Source: Alcaligenes pakistanensis (GTDB lineage: Bacteria; Pseudomonadota; Gammaproteobacteria; Burkholderiales; Burkholderiaceae_B). From it: 64,000 nt of DNA. A model generated the notes under the pieces. It ran no database searches. It was given only the letters and a program-made list of their open reading frames with translations, and was not told where the DNA came from. The number at the start of each line of letters is the position of its first letter. Position 1 is the stretch's first letter. The translations under genes and the position numbers were made by a program. Location: the NCBI RefSeq assembly GCF_014652815.1, contig NZ_BMZN01000004.1:375137-439136 (forward strand), in the 5' to 3' direction. Below are positions 8,001-15,835 of this stretch, piece by piece.

Positions 8001-9359
8001 ATGAGCTTACGCCTTAGATTGCTACTGATTATCGGCATTTCCCTGACGGTGCTCTGGAGCGCCGTCGCCACGTGGATGCTGATGGATGCACGTCAGTCTT
8101 TGCGCGAAGCACTAGATAGTCGACTGGCCGCCTCGGCCCGTATGGTGGCCGGTCTGGTCGCCCAATTTCCGAACTTACAGGAGCTGGCTCAATCCGCCGA
8201 ACGGCCGTTAGACATCATTGCCCGCGATGGTGTGGCCTGCGAAATCAGCGTGGTGCGTAGCGAAGTCGAAATCCAGGCGGTCAGCCGCACCGCAGGCAGC
8301 CCGGATATGTCACAAGTAGCCTTGGGCTTTGGCACGCATATGCACGGCGGCAAGCGCTGGCGCACCTTTGTCTTGCGTGAGGGCCATATCCAGATCGCCG
8401 CAGCTGACAGTATCGAGCTGCGTGAATCGCTGGTTCGGGGAATCATGATCTCGGCCGGCCTGCCTTTTGTCGTCGCCCTGTTTGGCAGCTTGCTGCTGTT
8501 ATGGGTAGGGATTACACACGGTTTGGCCCCCTTGGAGCGCATTCGGGATCTGCTGTCCCGCCGCCGTCCTGGCGACGATAGCCCTTTGCCTAAAGTCAAA
8601 GCCCCGGTTGAGCTGCAGCCCTTGCTGCGTACCATCGAGGAGCTGCTGGAACGGCAGCAAGCCGCCATCATGCGCGAGCGCCGTTTCACCGATAGCGCTG
8701 CCCACGAACTACGCACCCCGCTAACCGGCATCAAAACCCATATTCAGGTGGCTCATCTGGCCGCACAACGCCCAGGTGAGCGCAACACCCTGGATGCCGC
8801 CTTGAGTCAGGCGGATCAAGGGGTACAACAACTGCAAAACATTCTGCAACGGCTGCTGGAACTGGCCCGCCTGGATGGTCAAAGCGCCAGAGCGGAAAGT
8901 AGTCAGGCCGATGAAGCCGTCTATGCCGCCCTGCATGCGCTCAAAGCGATCTACGGCGACACTATTGATCAGATCACGCTGGATATACGTAGCAAACCCG
9001 GCCCGGTGCAGATTGAAAAATCCCTGCTGACCGTGGCGGTGCAAAACCTGATTGATAATGCCCTGCGCTATACCCAGGCCCTGCAGCCGATCAGCCTGCG
9101 CATTGAAGCGGGCGAGCCGGGTTATTTGCGCATCAGTGTGCTTGATCACGGCCCTGGTCTCAGCGAGAGCGAACGCGATCTGGCCATGAGCCGCTTCTGG
9201 CGCGGTTCACAACAACAAGCAGGCTACGGGCTGGGGCTGTCTATAGTGAATGCAATTGCCACCCAGCACGGTGGCATGCTGGAACTGCTGAATCGTCAAA
9301 GTGGTGGTTTGGAAGCAAGACTGACCTTGCTGCTGGCTGACCTAACCGTCCAACCCTAG
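8001..9359 (+). CDS. Sensor histidine kinase
   Basis: Membrane sensor kinase of 452 residues paired with the upstream response regulator. Two membrane segments (about 5-27 and 145-172) frame a periplasmic domain of about 115 residues. The H-box is in AAHELRTPLTGIKTH, the N-box in QNLIDNALRYT, and the ATP-lid glycine motifs in DHGPGL and GYGLGLSIVN. It autophosphorylates the H-box histidine and passes phosphate to the regulator. The layout (short sensor loop, HAMP-like linker, HisKA, HATPase) is that of the QseC/PmrB class. The gene ends 92 bases before a strong hairpin. Confidence 0.93.
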   Translation: MSLRLRLLLIIGISLTVLWSAVATWMLMDARQSLREALDSRLAASARMVAGLVAQFPNLQELAQSAERPLDIIARDGVACEISVVRSEVEIQAVSRTAGSPDMSQVALGFGTHMHGGKRWRTFVLREGHIQIAAADSIELRESLVRGIMISAGLPFVVALFGSLLLLWVGITHGLAPLERIRDLLSRRRPGDDSPLPKVKAPVELQPLLRTIEELLERQQAAIMRERRFTDSAAHELRTPLTGIKTHIQVAHLAAQRPGERNTLDAALSQADQGVQQLQNILQRLLELARLDGQSARAESSQADEAVYAALHALKAIYGDTIDQITLDIRSKPGPVQIEKSLLTVAVQNLIDNALRYTQALQPISLRIEAGEPGYLRISVLDHGPGLSESERDLAMSRFWRGSQQQAGYGLGLSIVNAIATQHGGMLELLNRQSGGLEARLTLLLADLTVQP

Positions 9360-9440
9360 CTAGGTTTTATCTCTGGCGGTTGTGGTCGTCAGTGTGCCGG
9401 CACAATCTGCCTCAACCACAGCTCAGCCTCAAATTACGAA

Positions 9441-9486
9441 CAAAAAAAAAGCCGGTCCCCATATTTCATGGGGTCCGGCCTTTCTA
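9441..9486. terminator. Bidirectional rho-independent terminator
   Basis: The stem GCCGGTCCCCAT / ATGGGGTCCGGC (one mismatch) spans 9451-9479. It has nine A residues on the left and a T-rich stretch on the right, so it can stop transcription of the histidine kinase (+) and of the convergent cold-shock gene (-). Confidence 0.85.
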
Positions 9487-9524
9487 TTTTGATGCTGTGC
9501 TTGCCTAGTCAGGCAAGCCAATCA

Positions 9525-9734
9525 TCAAAGAATTTGGATCTTAGTTGCGCATGGGCCTTTCTGGCCTGCACCTTCAACGAAGGAAACACGTTGGTTCTCT
9601 TCCAGAGTTTTGAACCCGGTGCCCTGAATTTCACTGTGGTGTGCGAAGAGATCCTTGCCGCCATTCTCCGGCATGATGAAACCGAAGCCTTTTTCGCTGT
9701 TGAACCACTTCACAATACCAATTTCTGTCTTCAA
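9525..9734 (-). CDS. Cold-shock domain protein (CspA family)
   Basis: A 69-residue single cold-shock domain, the usual length. It binds single-stranded RNA or DNA and melts structure in mRNA. RNP1 is KGFGFI near residues 15-20. RNP2 is DLFAHHSEI, with His where many CspA proteins have Phe. The start WFNSEKG is standard. The region upstream (9735 to about 9860) is very AT-rich, as is usual for long cold-shock leaders, but no definite leader structure was identified. It is a single gene with the shared terminator downstream. Confidence 0.93.
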   Translation of the reverse strand: MKTEIGIVKWFNSEKGFGFIMPENGGKDLFAHHSEIQGTGFKTLEENQRVSFVEGAGQKGPCATKIQIL

Positions 9735-10105
9735 AATATATCCTAGATGTAATGTCTATCAGGGAAAAAAGTATCCCTTCAAGAACTATCGCCTGATTAC
9801 GCCCATAAAGATAGCTCTATTACGATTTTATTTTAAAAAAAAGGGAATTTTGTTGTTTCTTGATCCTAAAACCGCCCTTTTCTCCTCTGTCTCCACCCTG
9901 ATCCAGCCCTCTACAAGGTGTTGATGCCAGTATCAAAACCAGATATGCCGGCTAGCCCCTAGCCCGTGTTCGAGTCTTGAGAAAGTACCCGCCGCCTATA
10001 AAAATCCCCACGCAATCAAAGCACTCTTGGCTATACTGGCTCGCACTACGCGGTCTACCTAGCCTGATTGACGTGTGTCATGTCATGATCACGAGGAGCA
10101 CAACA
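9735..10105. other. Divergent intergenic region, csp leader and flavoprotein promoter side
   Basis: No gene is supported. The left part is AT-rich and would contain the cold-shock promoter and leader (minus strand). The right part must hold the promoter of the sulfur operon starting at 10106. An open frame continues upstream of 10106, but it has no ribosome site and does not resemble the protein family. Confidence 0.5.
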
Positions 10106-11434
10106 ATGAATCGTAGAAACTTCATGCTGGCCACCCCAGCCGCTGCACTGGGAACCCTGATTCTTCCTACCGCCAGCCTGTCAGCCCCCGCCATTATTAC
10201 CAACACCAGCCAGATTCTGCCCCGCCACACCAAGGGGCCACGCATTGTTATTTGCGGTGGCGGTTGGGGAGGTATGACAGCCGCCAAATACCTGTCCAAA
10301 CTAGTGCCCCAGGCACAAGTGGTGCTGATCGAGCGCAATCCCACTTTCTGGTCGGGGCCCATGAGCAATAAGTGGCTGATTGATATCGTTAATACCGATT
10401 TCCTGAACCACGACATGCTCGCGCCCTCAATCAAGTATGGCTACAGCCTGGTGCATGCCGAAGTCACCGCCATCGAGCGGGACAAGAAAACCGTACGCAC
10501 CACACAAGGCGCACTGGAATACGATTACCTGATTCTGTCCGGCGGCATACGCAATGCTTACGATGCCTGGTTTGGCAATGACACCTATGCGGCTGAATAC
10601 ACCCGCCAGCACTTCCCCAATGCCTACATCCCGAATGCAGAGATGTTCGCCTTAAAGAACAAGCTGAAGGCCTTCAAAGGCGGCACTATTGTCATGACAC
10701 TGCCGCCCCCACCGCACCGCTGCCCGCCCTCGCCTTACGAGCGCGCCTGTCTGATGGCCTGGCATATCAAGACCAACAAGATTCCAGGCAAAATTATTAT
10801 TCTGGACCCCAAACCCACCATTGGGCCGATTGGTGAAGGCTACCGCGCAGCCTTCCAGGAGCTGTACCCGGACATCATCACCCACGTGCCCAATGCCCGT
10901 GTACGTGAAGTTGATCCCTTCAAGAAACACATCAAGACCACAGCCGGCGACTTTGATTTTGACGACGCGGTACTGATGCCGCCTCATCAGGCCGCTGATA
11001 TGGTCTGGAACGCCGGTTTGGTCGGCACGGGCACGGATGGCAAACCCACGGGCTGGGCCAATATTGATCCGCGCCTTTTCACCGCCAAGGACGATGACAA
11101 TGTCTATGTGGTGGGTGACTCCATGGGCTTTATTTCCGACCAATTCGGCCACTACCCCAAGAGTGCGCACGTCGCGCACGCCGTTGCCAAGATCGTTTCC
11201 CAGAATCTGGCCGAACGTATCGCAGGCAAAGAAGTGGTGCCTGTCCTGCCCGATAACCTGTGCTACATGATGGTCAACGGGGACCCGCAAGAAGAAATCT
11301 CGGTCAAATTTGAATACGAGCTGGACGCAAGCGGTAAGGTTCTGCAAACGCAGATTGATATGGACGTCCGTACCCCCGACCTTGTTAAAGAAGACTTCCA
11401 GTGGATCGAGAGCCGTTTCAATGACTTCCTCTAA
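10106..11434 (+). CDS. FCSD-type flavoprotein (SoxF/FccB-like) lacking the covalent-FAD Cys
   Basis: Periplasmic FAD flavoprotein of the flavocytochrome c sulfide dehydrogenase class. The start at 10106 is chosen for a GAGGAG ribosome site and a Tat signal (MNRRNFMLA). The dinucleotide-binding motif is CGGGWGGMTAA at 50-60. Both redox cysteines typical of FccB are present: Cys206 in RCPPSPYERA and Cys386 in NLCYMM. At the place where FccB carries the cysteine covalently bound to FAD, this protein reads FWSGPMSN with Gly84, so FAD is probably non-covalent. It heads the operon with soxY, soxZ, a cytochrome and a second flavoprotein, and overlaps soxY by 14 bases. The exact substrate (sulfide or a SoxYZ-bound species) is unknown. 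Confidence 0.85.
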   Translation: MNRRNFMLATPAAALGTLILPTASLSAPAIITNTSQILPRHTKGPRIVICGGGWGGMTAAKYLSKLVPQAQVVLIERNPTFWSGPMSNKWLIDIVNTDFLNHDMLAPSIKYGYSLVHAEVTAIERDKKTVRTTQGALEYDYLILSGGIRNAYDAWFGNDTYAAEYTRQHFPNAYIPNAEMFALKNKLKAFKGGTIVMTLPPPPHRCPPSPYERACLMAWHIKTNKIPGKIIILDPKPTIGPIGEGYRAAFQELYPDIITHVPNARVREVDPFKKHIKTTAGDFDFDDAVLMPPHQAADMVWNAGLVGTGTDGKPTGWANIDPRLFTAKDDDNVYVVGDSMGFISDQFGHYPKSAHVAHAVAKIVSQNLAERIAGKEVVPVLPDNLCYMMVNGDPQEEISVKFEYELDASGKVLQTQIDMDVRTPDLVKEDFQWIESRFNDFL

Positions 11435-11924
11435 ACTTCCTTCCCGTTTTGTCCGCCGCCGCCAGCTGTTGCTGGGCAGTGCGGCTGGACTAAGCGTCAG
11501 CTTCCTGCCCATTAAGTTGCAAGCGCAAACCGCCTTTGACCAGCTACTGAAGCCCGCCTCCGCCGCGCAGGTGCAAGCGCTTGTGGACGAGTTCCTGAAA
11601 GGAGCCACCCCGCAAGAAAAAGGCCTGAAACTGGGCATGCCGGCACTGGGCGACAACCCTGCTGCAGTGCCTGTGAAGGTGGTACTGGATATGCCGCTTA
11701 AGGACGATGTGTATTGCCAGGAGCTGATCATTCTGGCCCAGGGAAACCCGCATCCACTGGCCTGCCGTTTCACCTTCACGGCCTTGGCAGGTACCACTGA
11801 AGTGGCTGTACGCCTGCGTCTGATCGAAACCCAAACCATTCGTGCCCTGGCACGCTTAAGCGATGGCCAAGTCCTGAGCGCCCAGCATCACATCACCGTG
11901 ACCGCTGGCGGCTGCGGCATGTAA
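11421..11924 (+). CDS. soxY: Sulfur-carrier protein SoxY
   Basis: Periplasmic sulfur carrier of 167 residues. The swinging arm at the extreme C-terminus, TAGGCGM, carries Cys165, which binds sulfur intermediates during thiosulfate or sulfide oxidation. The N-terminus has a Tat-like twin-arginine signal (RRRQLLLGSA), normal for SoxY, which is exported together with SoxZ. The ATG at 11421 lies inside the end of the flavoprotein gene, indicating translational coupling. The normal ending is GGCGG; here the last residue is Met. SoxZ follows after 13 bases. No soxAX, soxB or soxCD is found in the window, so the carrier must serve a partial Sox route or partners elsewhere. Confidence 0.92.
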   Translation: MTSSKLPSRFVRRRQLLLGSAAGLSVSFLPIKLQAQTAFDQLLKPASAAQVQALVDEFLKGATPQEKGLKLGMPALGDNPAAVPVKVVLDMPLKDDVYCQELIILAQGNPHPLACRFTFTALAGTTEVAVRLRLIETQTIRALARLSDGQVLSAQHHITVTAGGCGM

Positions 11925-11937
11925 TCAAGGGGCACCC

Positions 11938-12264
11938 ATGAGTAAACCACGTATCTGGATCAGCAATGCCAAGCCCAAAACGGGCGAGTTGGTGCGCGTG
12001 CGCGCCCTGGTCGAGCACCGCATGGAAAGCGGTCTGCGTTTGAATAAAGAAGGCCAGGCGGTTCCTCGCAACATCATCCACGACTTCAAAGCCACCTTTA
12101 ACGGTGAGCCTTTGTTCAACTGGCAGCCGGAAACCGCGATTTCGCAAAACCCCTATATCGAATTTACCTTTGTCGCGCGGCAATCCGGCGCTCTGGAAAT
12201 GAGCTGGACGGACGATCAAGGCAGCATCATCAATGGCCAGACCGAACTGACGATCCAGGACTGA
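11938..12264 (+). CDS. soxZ: SoxZ, partner of the sulfur carrier
   Basis: A 108-residue immunoglobulin-like protein that forms the heterodimer with SoxY. Family traits are PRIWISNAKPKTGELVRVR at the N-terminus, the central VIHDFKATFNGEPLF-like segment and the C-terminal LEMSWTDDQG strand. It has no signal peptide of its own, as expected, because it travels with Tat-exported SoxY. A good ribosome site (AAGGGG) precedes the ATG. It is followed by a perfect 10-bp hairpin before the cytochrome gene, so expression of the second half of the cluster may differ. Confidence 0.93.
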   Translation: MSKPRIWISNAKPKTGELVRVRALVEHRMESGLRLNKEGQAVPRNIIHDFKATFNGEPLFNWQPETAISQNPYIEFTFVARQSGALEMSWTDDQGSIINGQTELTIQD

Positions 12265-12304
12265 TTCAAGTCCGCATTCACAGCCGATCACCCAACCCGC
12301 AGCT

Positions 12305-12327
12305 TCAGCGCCCACTTTGGGCGCTGA
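12305..12327 (+). terminator. Perfect hairpin between soxZ and the cytochrome gene
   Basis: TCAGCGCCCA and TGGGCGCTGA form a 10-bp perfect stem with a 3-base loop. Only a weak T-rich stretch follows, so it may be a leaky terminator or an mRNA-processing and stability element that divides the operon. Confidence 0.55.
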
Positions 12328-12429
12328 GTTCATAACAGCGTTCTATATAGTCATACTGGGCGGGCTTAAGGGTAATGCTACGCTGAGCGTCCTTTCCTAC
12401 AACGATGCACATTGACAAGAAGAATGCCC

Positions 12430-12786
12430 ATGTCCCTCTCTCTCGTAGGTCGTCTCCTGATTGCCCCTGCCGTGTTGGCGGCCAGCAGTGCCGCCGCACC
12501 GCTATGGGCCAGTTCCACGACGCTGGATATCAAGGTTGTAGCCAGCTCCTGTGCGAACTGTCACGGCCCGGACGGGCGTTCCACGACCATTATTCCCTCA
12601 CTGGCTGGCCGCCCTGAAGCGGCTTTGCTGGAACAACTGCGCGCCTTTGCCTCGGAAACACCACCTGCTGGCACCACCATCATGAGCCGTCTGGTCAAAG
12701 GCTACCAGGACGCGGATCTGGAAGCCCTGGCCCGTTATTTCTCTGAAGTTTCCCCCACCCCTCGCAGCGCTGTGCAAGGACGTTAA
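12430..12786 (+). CDS. Monoheme cytochrome c, flavocytochrome-c heme subunit candidate
   Basis: Small exported class I cytochrome c, 118 residues from the chosen ATG at 12430 (AAGAAG ribosome site). A cleavable signal peptide ends near ASSAAAPLWA. The heme motif is CANCH, followed by GPDGRS, and Met in TTIMSRL is the likely axial ligand. The gene ends 2 bases before the FccB-type flavoprotein gene, so this is most likely its heme partner (FccA/SoxE role), carrying electrons from the flavin to the respiratory chain. FccA of some sulfur bacteria is diheme; this one is monoheme. Confidence 0.85.
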   Translation: MSLSLVGRLLIAPAVLAASSAAAPLWASSTTLDIKVVASSCANCHGPDGRSTTIIPSLAGRPEAALLEQLRAFASETPPAGTTIMSRLVKGYQDADLEALARYFSEVSPTPRSAVQGR

Positions 12787-12788
12787 GA

Positions 12789-14084
12789 ATGAGCACCCCC
12801 TTGAACTCTTCCCGTCGTGAATGGCTAAGCCGTGTCGGTAAAACCGGTGTCGCCGGTTTGGCCTTGAGCACCTTGCCCGTCTATGCACGTAGCAGCACTG
12901 CCCATGTGATTGTGGTCGGTGGCGGCTTTGGTGGTGCGACCGCTGCCCGTTATTTGAAGCGCGGTGATCCGTCCCTGAAAGTGACGCTGATTGAACCCGC
13001 CCAAACCTTCTACACCTGCCCGTTCACCAATCTGTATCTGGCTGGGCTACGCCGTTTTGAACAGCAAGGCCACGGCTTTGACGATTTGCGTGCTGCCGGT
13101 ATTGACGTAATTCACGACCTTGCCACCGCAGTCGATTCCCAGGCCAAAACAGTGACGCTGGCCAAAGGCCAGAAGCTGTCGTACGACAAGCTGCTGCTCT
13201 CGCCCGGCATTGATTTTCGCTGGAACACATTAGAAGGCTATGACGAGGCCGCTTCCTTGCTGGCTCCGCACGCCTGGAAAGCCGGTGATCAAACCCGTCT
13301 GCTGAAAAGCCAATTGGACGCCATGCCCGATGGCGGCACCTTCATTATGGTGGCCCCTGAAAATCCCTTCCGCTGCCCGCCCGGCCCCTACGAGCGCGCC
13401 AGCATGGTGGCCCACTACTTCAAGCAAAACAAACCCAAATCCAAGATTCTGATTCTGGATGCCAAGGACAACTTCTCCAAACAAGGCTTGTTCCAGGACG
13501 GTTGGAAGCAAGTTTATGGCGACATGATCGAATGGGTACCCTTCTCCAAAGACGGCAAAGTTACCCGCGTAGATGCCGCTAAACTCAGCGTAGAAACCGA
13601 GTTTGGCGAGATTCATAAGGCCAATGTGCTGAACGTCATTCCGCCTCAAAAAGCCGGAGCAATTGCCGAGCAAGCCGGCGTCACCAACGCTAGCGGTTGG
13701 GTACCGATTGACCCGCACACGTTTGAGTCCGAGCAGGTCAAGGACATCTATGTGGTGGGGGATGCGACCATTGCTTCGCCCATGCCCAAGTCGGGTTTTT
13801 CGGCCAACACACAAGCCAAGCTGGCAGCCGCCTCCATCATTAATGCACTCAGCGGCAAGCCCACGCCACAGGCCACACTGAGCAATACCTGCTACAGTTT
13901 GATCGCCCCCGACTACGGCATTTCCGTGGGGCATTTATATGCCTTTGCCGACGACAAACTGGCTGAAGCATCCGGCGGGGTCAGCCCCAAAGAAGCCAGT
14001 GCGGCGTTCCGCAAGCAGGAAGCCCAATATGGCGAAGCCTGGTATGCCGCCATCAGCCGGGACATCTGGGGCACCAAAGGCTAA
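12789..14084 (+). CDS. fccB: Flavocytochrome c sulfide dehydrogenase flavoprotein subunit
   Basis: Periplasmic flavoprotein of 431 residues oxidising sulfide or related sulfur to the polysulfide level and passing electrons to the cytochrome encoded just upstream. A twin-arginine signal (SSRREWLSRVG) opens the protein. The FAD-binding VVGGGFGGA lies at 42-50. Cys77 in YTCPFTNLY matches the cysteine that binds FAD covalently in this family. Cys196 (RCPPGPYERA) and Cys368 (NTCYSLI) match the redox-active disulfide pair. It is a paralogue of the flavoprotein at 10106 but keeps all three cysteines. Coupling to the upstream cytochrome (2-base gap) supports a flavocytochrome complex. Confidence 0.92.
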   Translation: MSTPLNSSRREWLSRVGKTGVAGLALSTLPVYARSSTAHVIVVGGGFGGATAARYLKRGDPSLKVTLIEPAQTFYTCPFTNLYLAGLRRFEQQGHGFDDLRAAGIDVIHDLATAVDSQAKTVTLAKGQKLSYDKLLLSPGIDFRWNTLEGYDEAASLLAPHAWKAGDQTRLLKSQLDAMPDGGTFIMVAPENPFRCPPGPYERASMVAHYFKQNKPKSKILILDAKDNFSKQGLFQDGWKQVYGDMIEWVPFSKDGKVTRVDAAKLSVETEFGEIHKANVLNVIPPQKAGAIAEQAGVTNASGWVPIDPHTFESEQVKDIYVVGDATIASPMPKSGFSANTQAKLAAASIINALSGKPTPQATLSNTCYSLIAPDYGISVGHLYAFADDKLAEASGGVSPKEASAAFRKQEAQYGEAWYAAISRDIWGTKG

Positions 14085-14115
14085 ATCTATAACCCGGTCT
14101 TAACATCCAGCGCAA

Positions 14116-15123
14116 ATGATGAATACAGAACTTGTACTGTGGGTCAGCTTGGCCATTGGCCTGCTCTTTGGCATTTGCGGCCAGCTCAGTGGTTTTTGCT
14201 TTTATCGTGGTTTGACCGAGCGCTGGTCCGGGCGCAGCGGCTATAAGCTCCAGGGCTTTGCCCTGGCGCTGGCCGTTGCCCTGGCCGGAACACAGCTGGT
14301 GGCAGGCAATGGCCTGGTCAACCTGTCCCAGTCCTTGTACCTGAACCCGACTTTTTCCTGGCTGCTGGTGCCTGTTGGTGGCCTGATGTTTGGTGCAGGC
14401 ATGACCTTGGCAAATGGCTGTGGCGCACGCGCACTAGTTTTACTGGGACAGGGCAATCTGCGCTCCTTGGTCGTACTGCTCTGTCTGGGCATTGCGGCCT
14501 ATATGACCTTGACCGGCTTATTAGCCCCGCTGCGAATGAGCATCGCGCCACTAAGCAGCCTTACCTTGCCTGCCGCTACTCTGGCTGATGGTCTGCCCAA
14601 AACTATTCTGATCATCGTGATCGTCGCAGCCTTATTCGTTTTTGCCTTGAGACGCCGGCAGGACGGCCAGCGTTTGAACGACCTTCTGGCCGGAGCCTTT
14701 GTAGGCTTGCTGATTGTGGCCGCTTGGTTAAGCACAGGTTGGCTGGGCGATGATCCCTTCGAGCCCCTGCCCATCAGCTCGCTCAGCTTTGTAGCCCCAA
14801 TTGGCGAAACCATTCAGTACGCCATGATCTCCACCGGTATGAGCCCCCGTTTCACCATCATGATTGTGGTCGGTGTGCTGGTTGGCTCCCTACTTAGTGC
14901 CCTGCTGCGCCGTCGCTGGAAGCTGGAGGGCTTTGAATCCCCCCACCAGATGTTGCGCTCTATCGCAGGCGGTACCTTAATGGGGGTGGGCGGCGTCCTG
15001 GCCCTGGGTTGCACCATAGGCCAAGGCTTGAGCGGCCTGTCTACGCTGTCGATCAGCTCCCTATTAGCGGTGGTGGGAATTGTCATTGGCTCACGCCTGT
15101 GCTGGACCCGCAAAACAGCCTGA
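14116..15123 (+). CDS. YeeE/YedE (TsuA-type) sulfur-compound permease
   Basis: Integral membrane protein of 335 residues with about nine to ten hydrophobic helices. Family features are paired cysteine-glycine motifs in the two repeats: ICGQLSGFCFYRG near the start, NGCGARALVLLGQGN in the middle and LGCTIGQGLSGLS near the end. TsuA/YeeE imports thiosulfate through such cysteine motifs. Placement directly after the SoxYZ and flavocytochrome genes fits movement of thiosulfate or sulfur between periplasm and cytoplasm. The transported compound and its direction are not shown by the sequence. Two adjacent ATGs (14116, 14119) are possible starts. Confidence 0.88.
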   Translation: MMNTELVLWVSLAIGLLFGICGQLSGFCFYRGLTERWSGRSGYKLQGFALALAVALAGTQLVAGNGLVNLSQSLYLNPTFSWLLVPVGGLMFGAGMTLANGCGARALVLLGQGNLRSLVVLLCLGIAAYMTLTGLLAPLRMSIAPLSSLTLPAATLADGLPKTILIIVIVAALFVFALRRRQDGQRLNDLLAGAFVGLLIVAAWLSTGWLGDDPFEPLPISSLSFVAPIGETIQYAMISTGMSPRFTIMIVVGVLVGSLLSALLRRRWKLEGFESPHQMLRSIAGGTLMGVGGVLALGCTIGQGLSGLSTLSISSLLAVVGIVIGSRLCWTRKTA

Positions 15124-15217
15124 CTCCGTGTTTCAATAAGAGCTTCATTCCTGCCATCAAACAGTCCAGACAAACTCCGTCTGGCCCTCCTGATGCGCTG
15201 CTCTTGAGACTCCCGCT

Positions 15218-15694
15218 ATGCGACAGATCCTGCTTGTTGTCGATGTGCAAGGCTGCTTTTCACCGCCCCCTTGGCTGATTGAGGGCATCAACGCTCTTAG
15301 TACCCGTATGCCCTGCGCGGCTCTGATCGAATTGCATGACGAATCCCAAACGCCCTTTTCCAGCCAGCTGGGCTGGTGCCCACCGCGCACTGACCGCTGT
15401 CTGGTTAATGCCAAGCAGATTTTCATCAAACACGGTTACGCGCCCAGTCCAGCTGCGCTGGACTATTTAAAGCAAAGCCAAGCAGATCGCATTCTGGTCT
15501 GCGGCATTCAAACCGATACCTGCGTGCTGGCGGCAGGCTTTGCCTTGTTTGATGCCGGGCTTCACCCCACCCTGATTACCGATCTGACTGTAGGCTCGTC
15601 CCTGGACCGGTCGGGAGAGCTGGGCATCAAACTGTGGAAACACCACTTTGGGCGCACCATTCACAGCCGCGACGTCCTGGCCGAGCTGATTTAA
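15218..15694 (+). CDS. Cysteine hydrolase of the isochorismatase family
   Basis: Short (158-residue) alpha/beta hydrolase of the isochorismatase-like family. The catalytic triad is visible as Asp9 (VVDVQG), Lys in FIKHGY and Cys in TDTCVLAAG. Members hydrolyse amides or small esters (nicotinamidase, ureidoacrylate and similar). This one is shorter than nicotinamidase and lacks an obvious metal-site DxHxxxH, so NAD salvage is not supported. It lies downstream of the sulfur permease on the same strand with a 94-base gap. Whether it belongs to sulfur metabolism is unclear. Confidence 0.82.
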   Translation: MRQILLVVDVQGCFSPPPWLIEGINALSTRMPCAALIELHDESQTPFSSQLGWCPPRTDRCLVNAKQIFIKHGYAPSPAALDYLKQSQADRILVCGIQTDTCVLAAGFALFDAGLHPTLITDLTVGSSLDRSGELGIKLWKHHFGRTIHSRDVLAELI

Positions 15695-15728
15695 AGTTAA
15701 ACCATCGCCTGCCTGACTGATCTTTACG

Positions 15729-15745
15729 TTTAACGTAACGTTAAA
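15729..15745. promoter_or_regulatory. Perfect palindrome TTTAACG-TAA-CGTTAAA, candidate operator
   Basis: A 17-bp perfect inverted repeat about 90 bases upstream of the MatC-type permease gene. Its size and symmetry suit a dimeric repressor. No regulator gene is adjacent, so the protein binding it is unknown. Confidence 0.45.
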
Positions 15746-15835
15746 GCCATAAGCTTTATTGATAGCCCTATACCGCCACTGATATGGTCATCTCCAGAAA
15801 CCTGCAAAAGGTTCAATTACGAGGAGACGAGACAT

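Noticed and set aside
9977-10105. Longer start for the first flavoprotein
   Set aside because: The extension lacks a ribosome site and would bury the Tat signal that begins at 10106.
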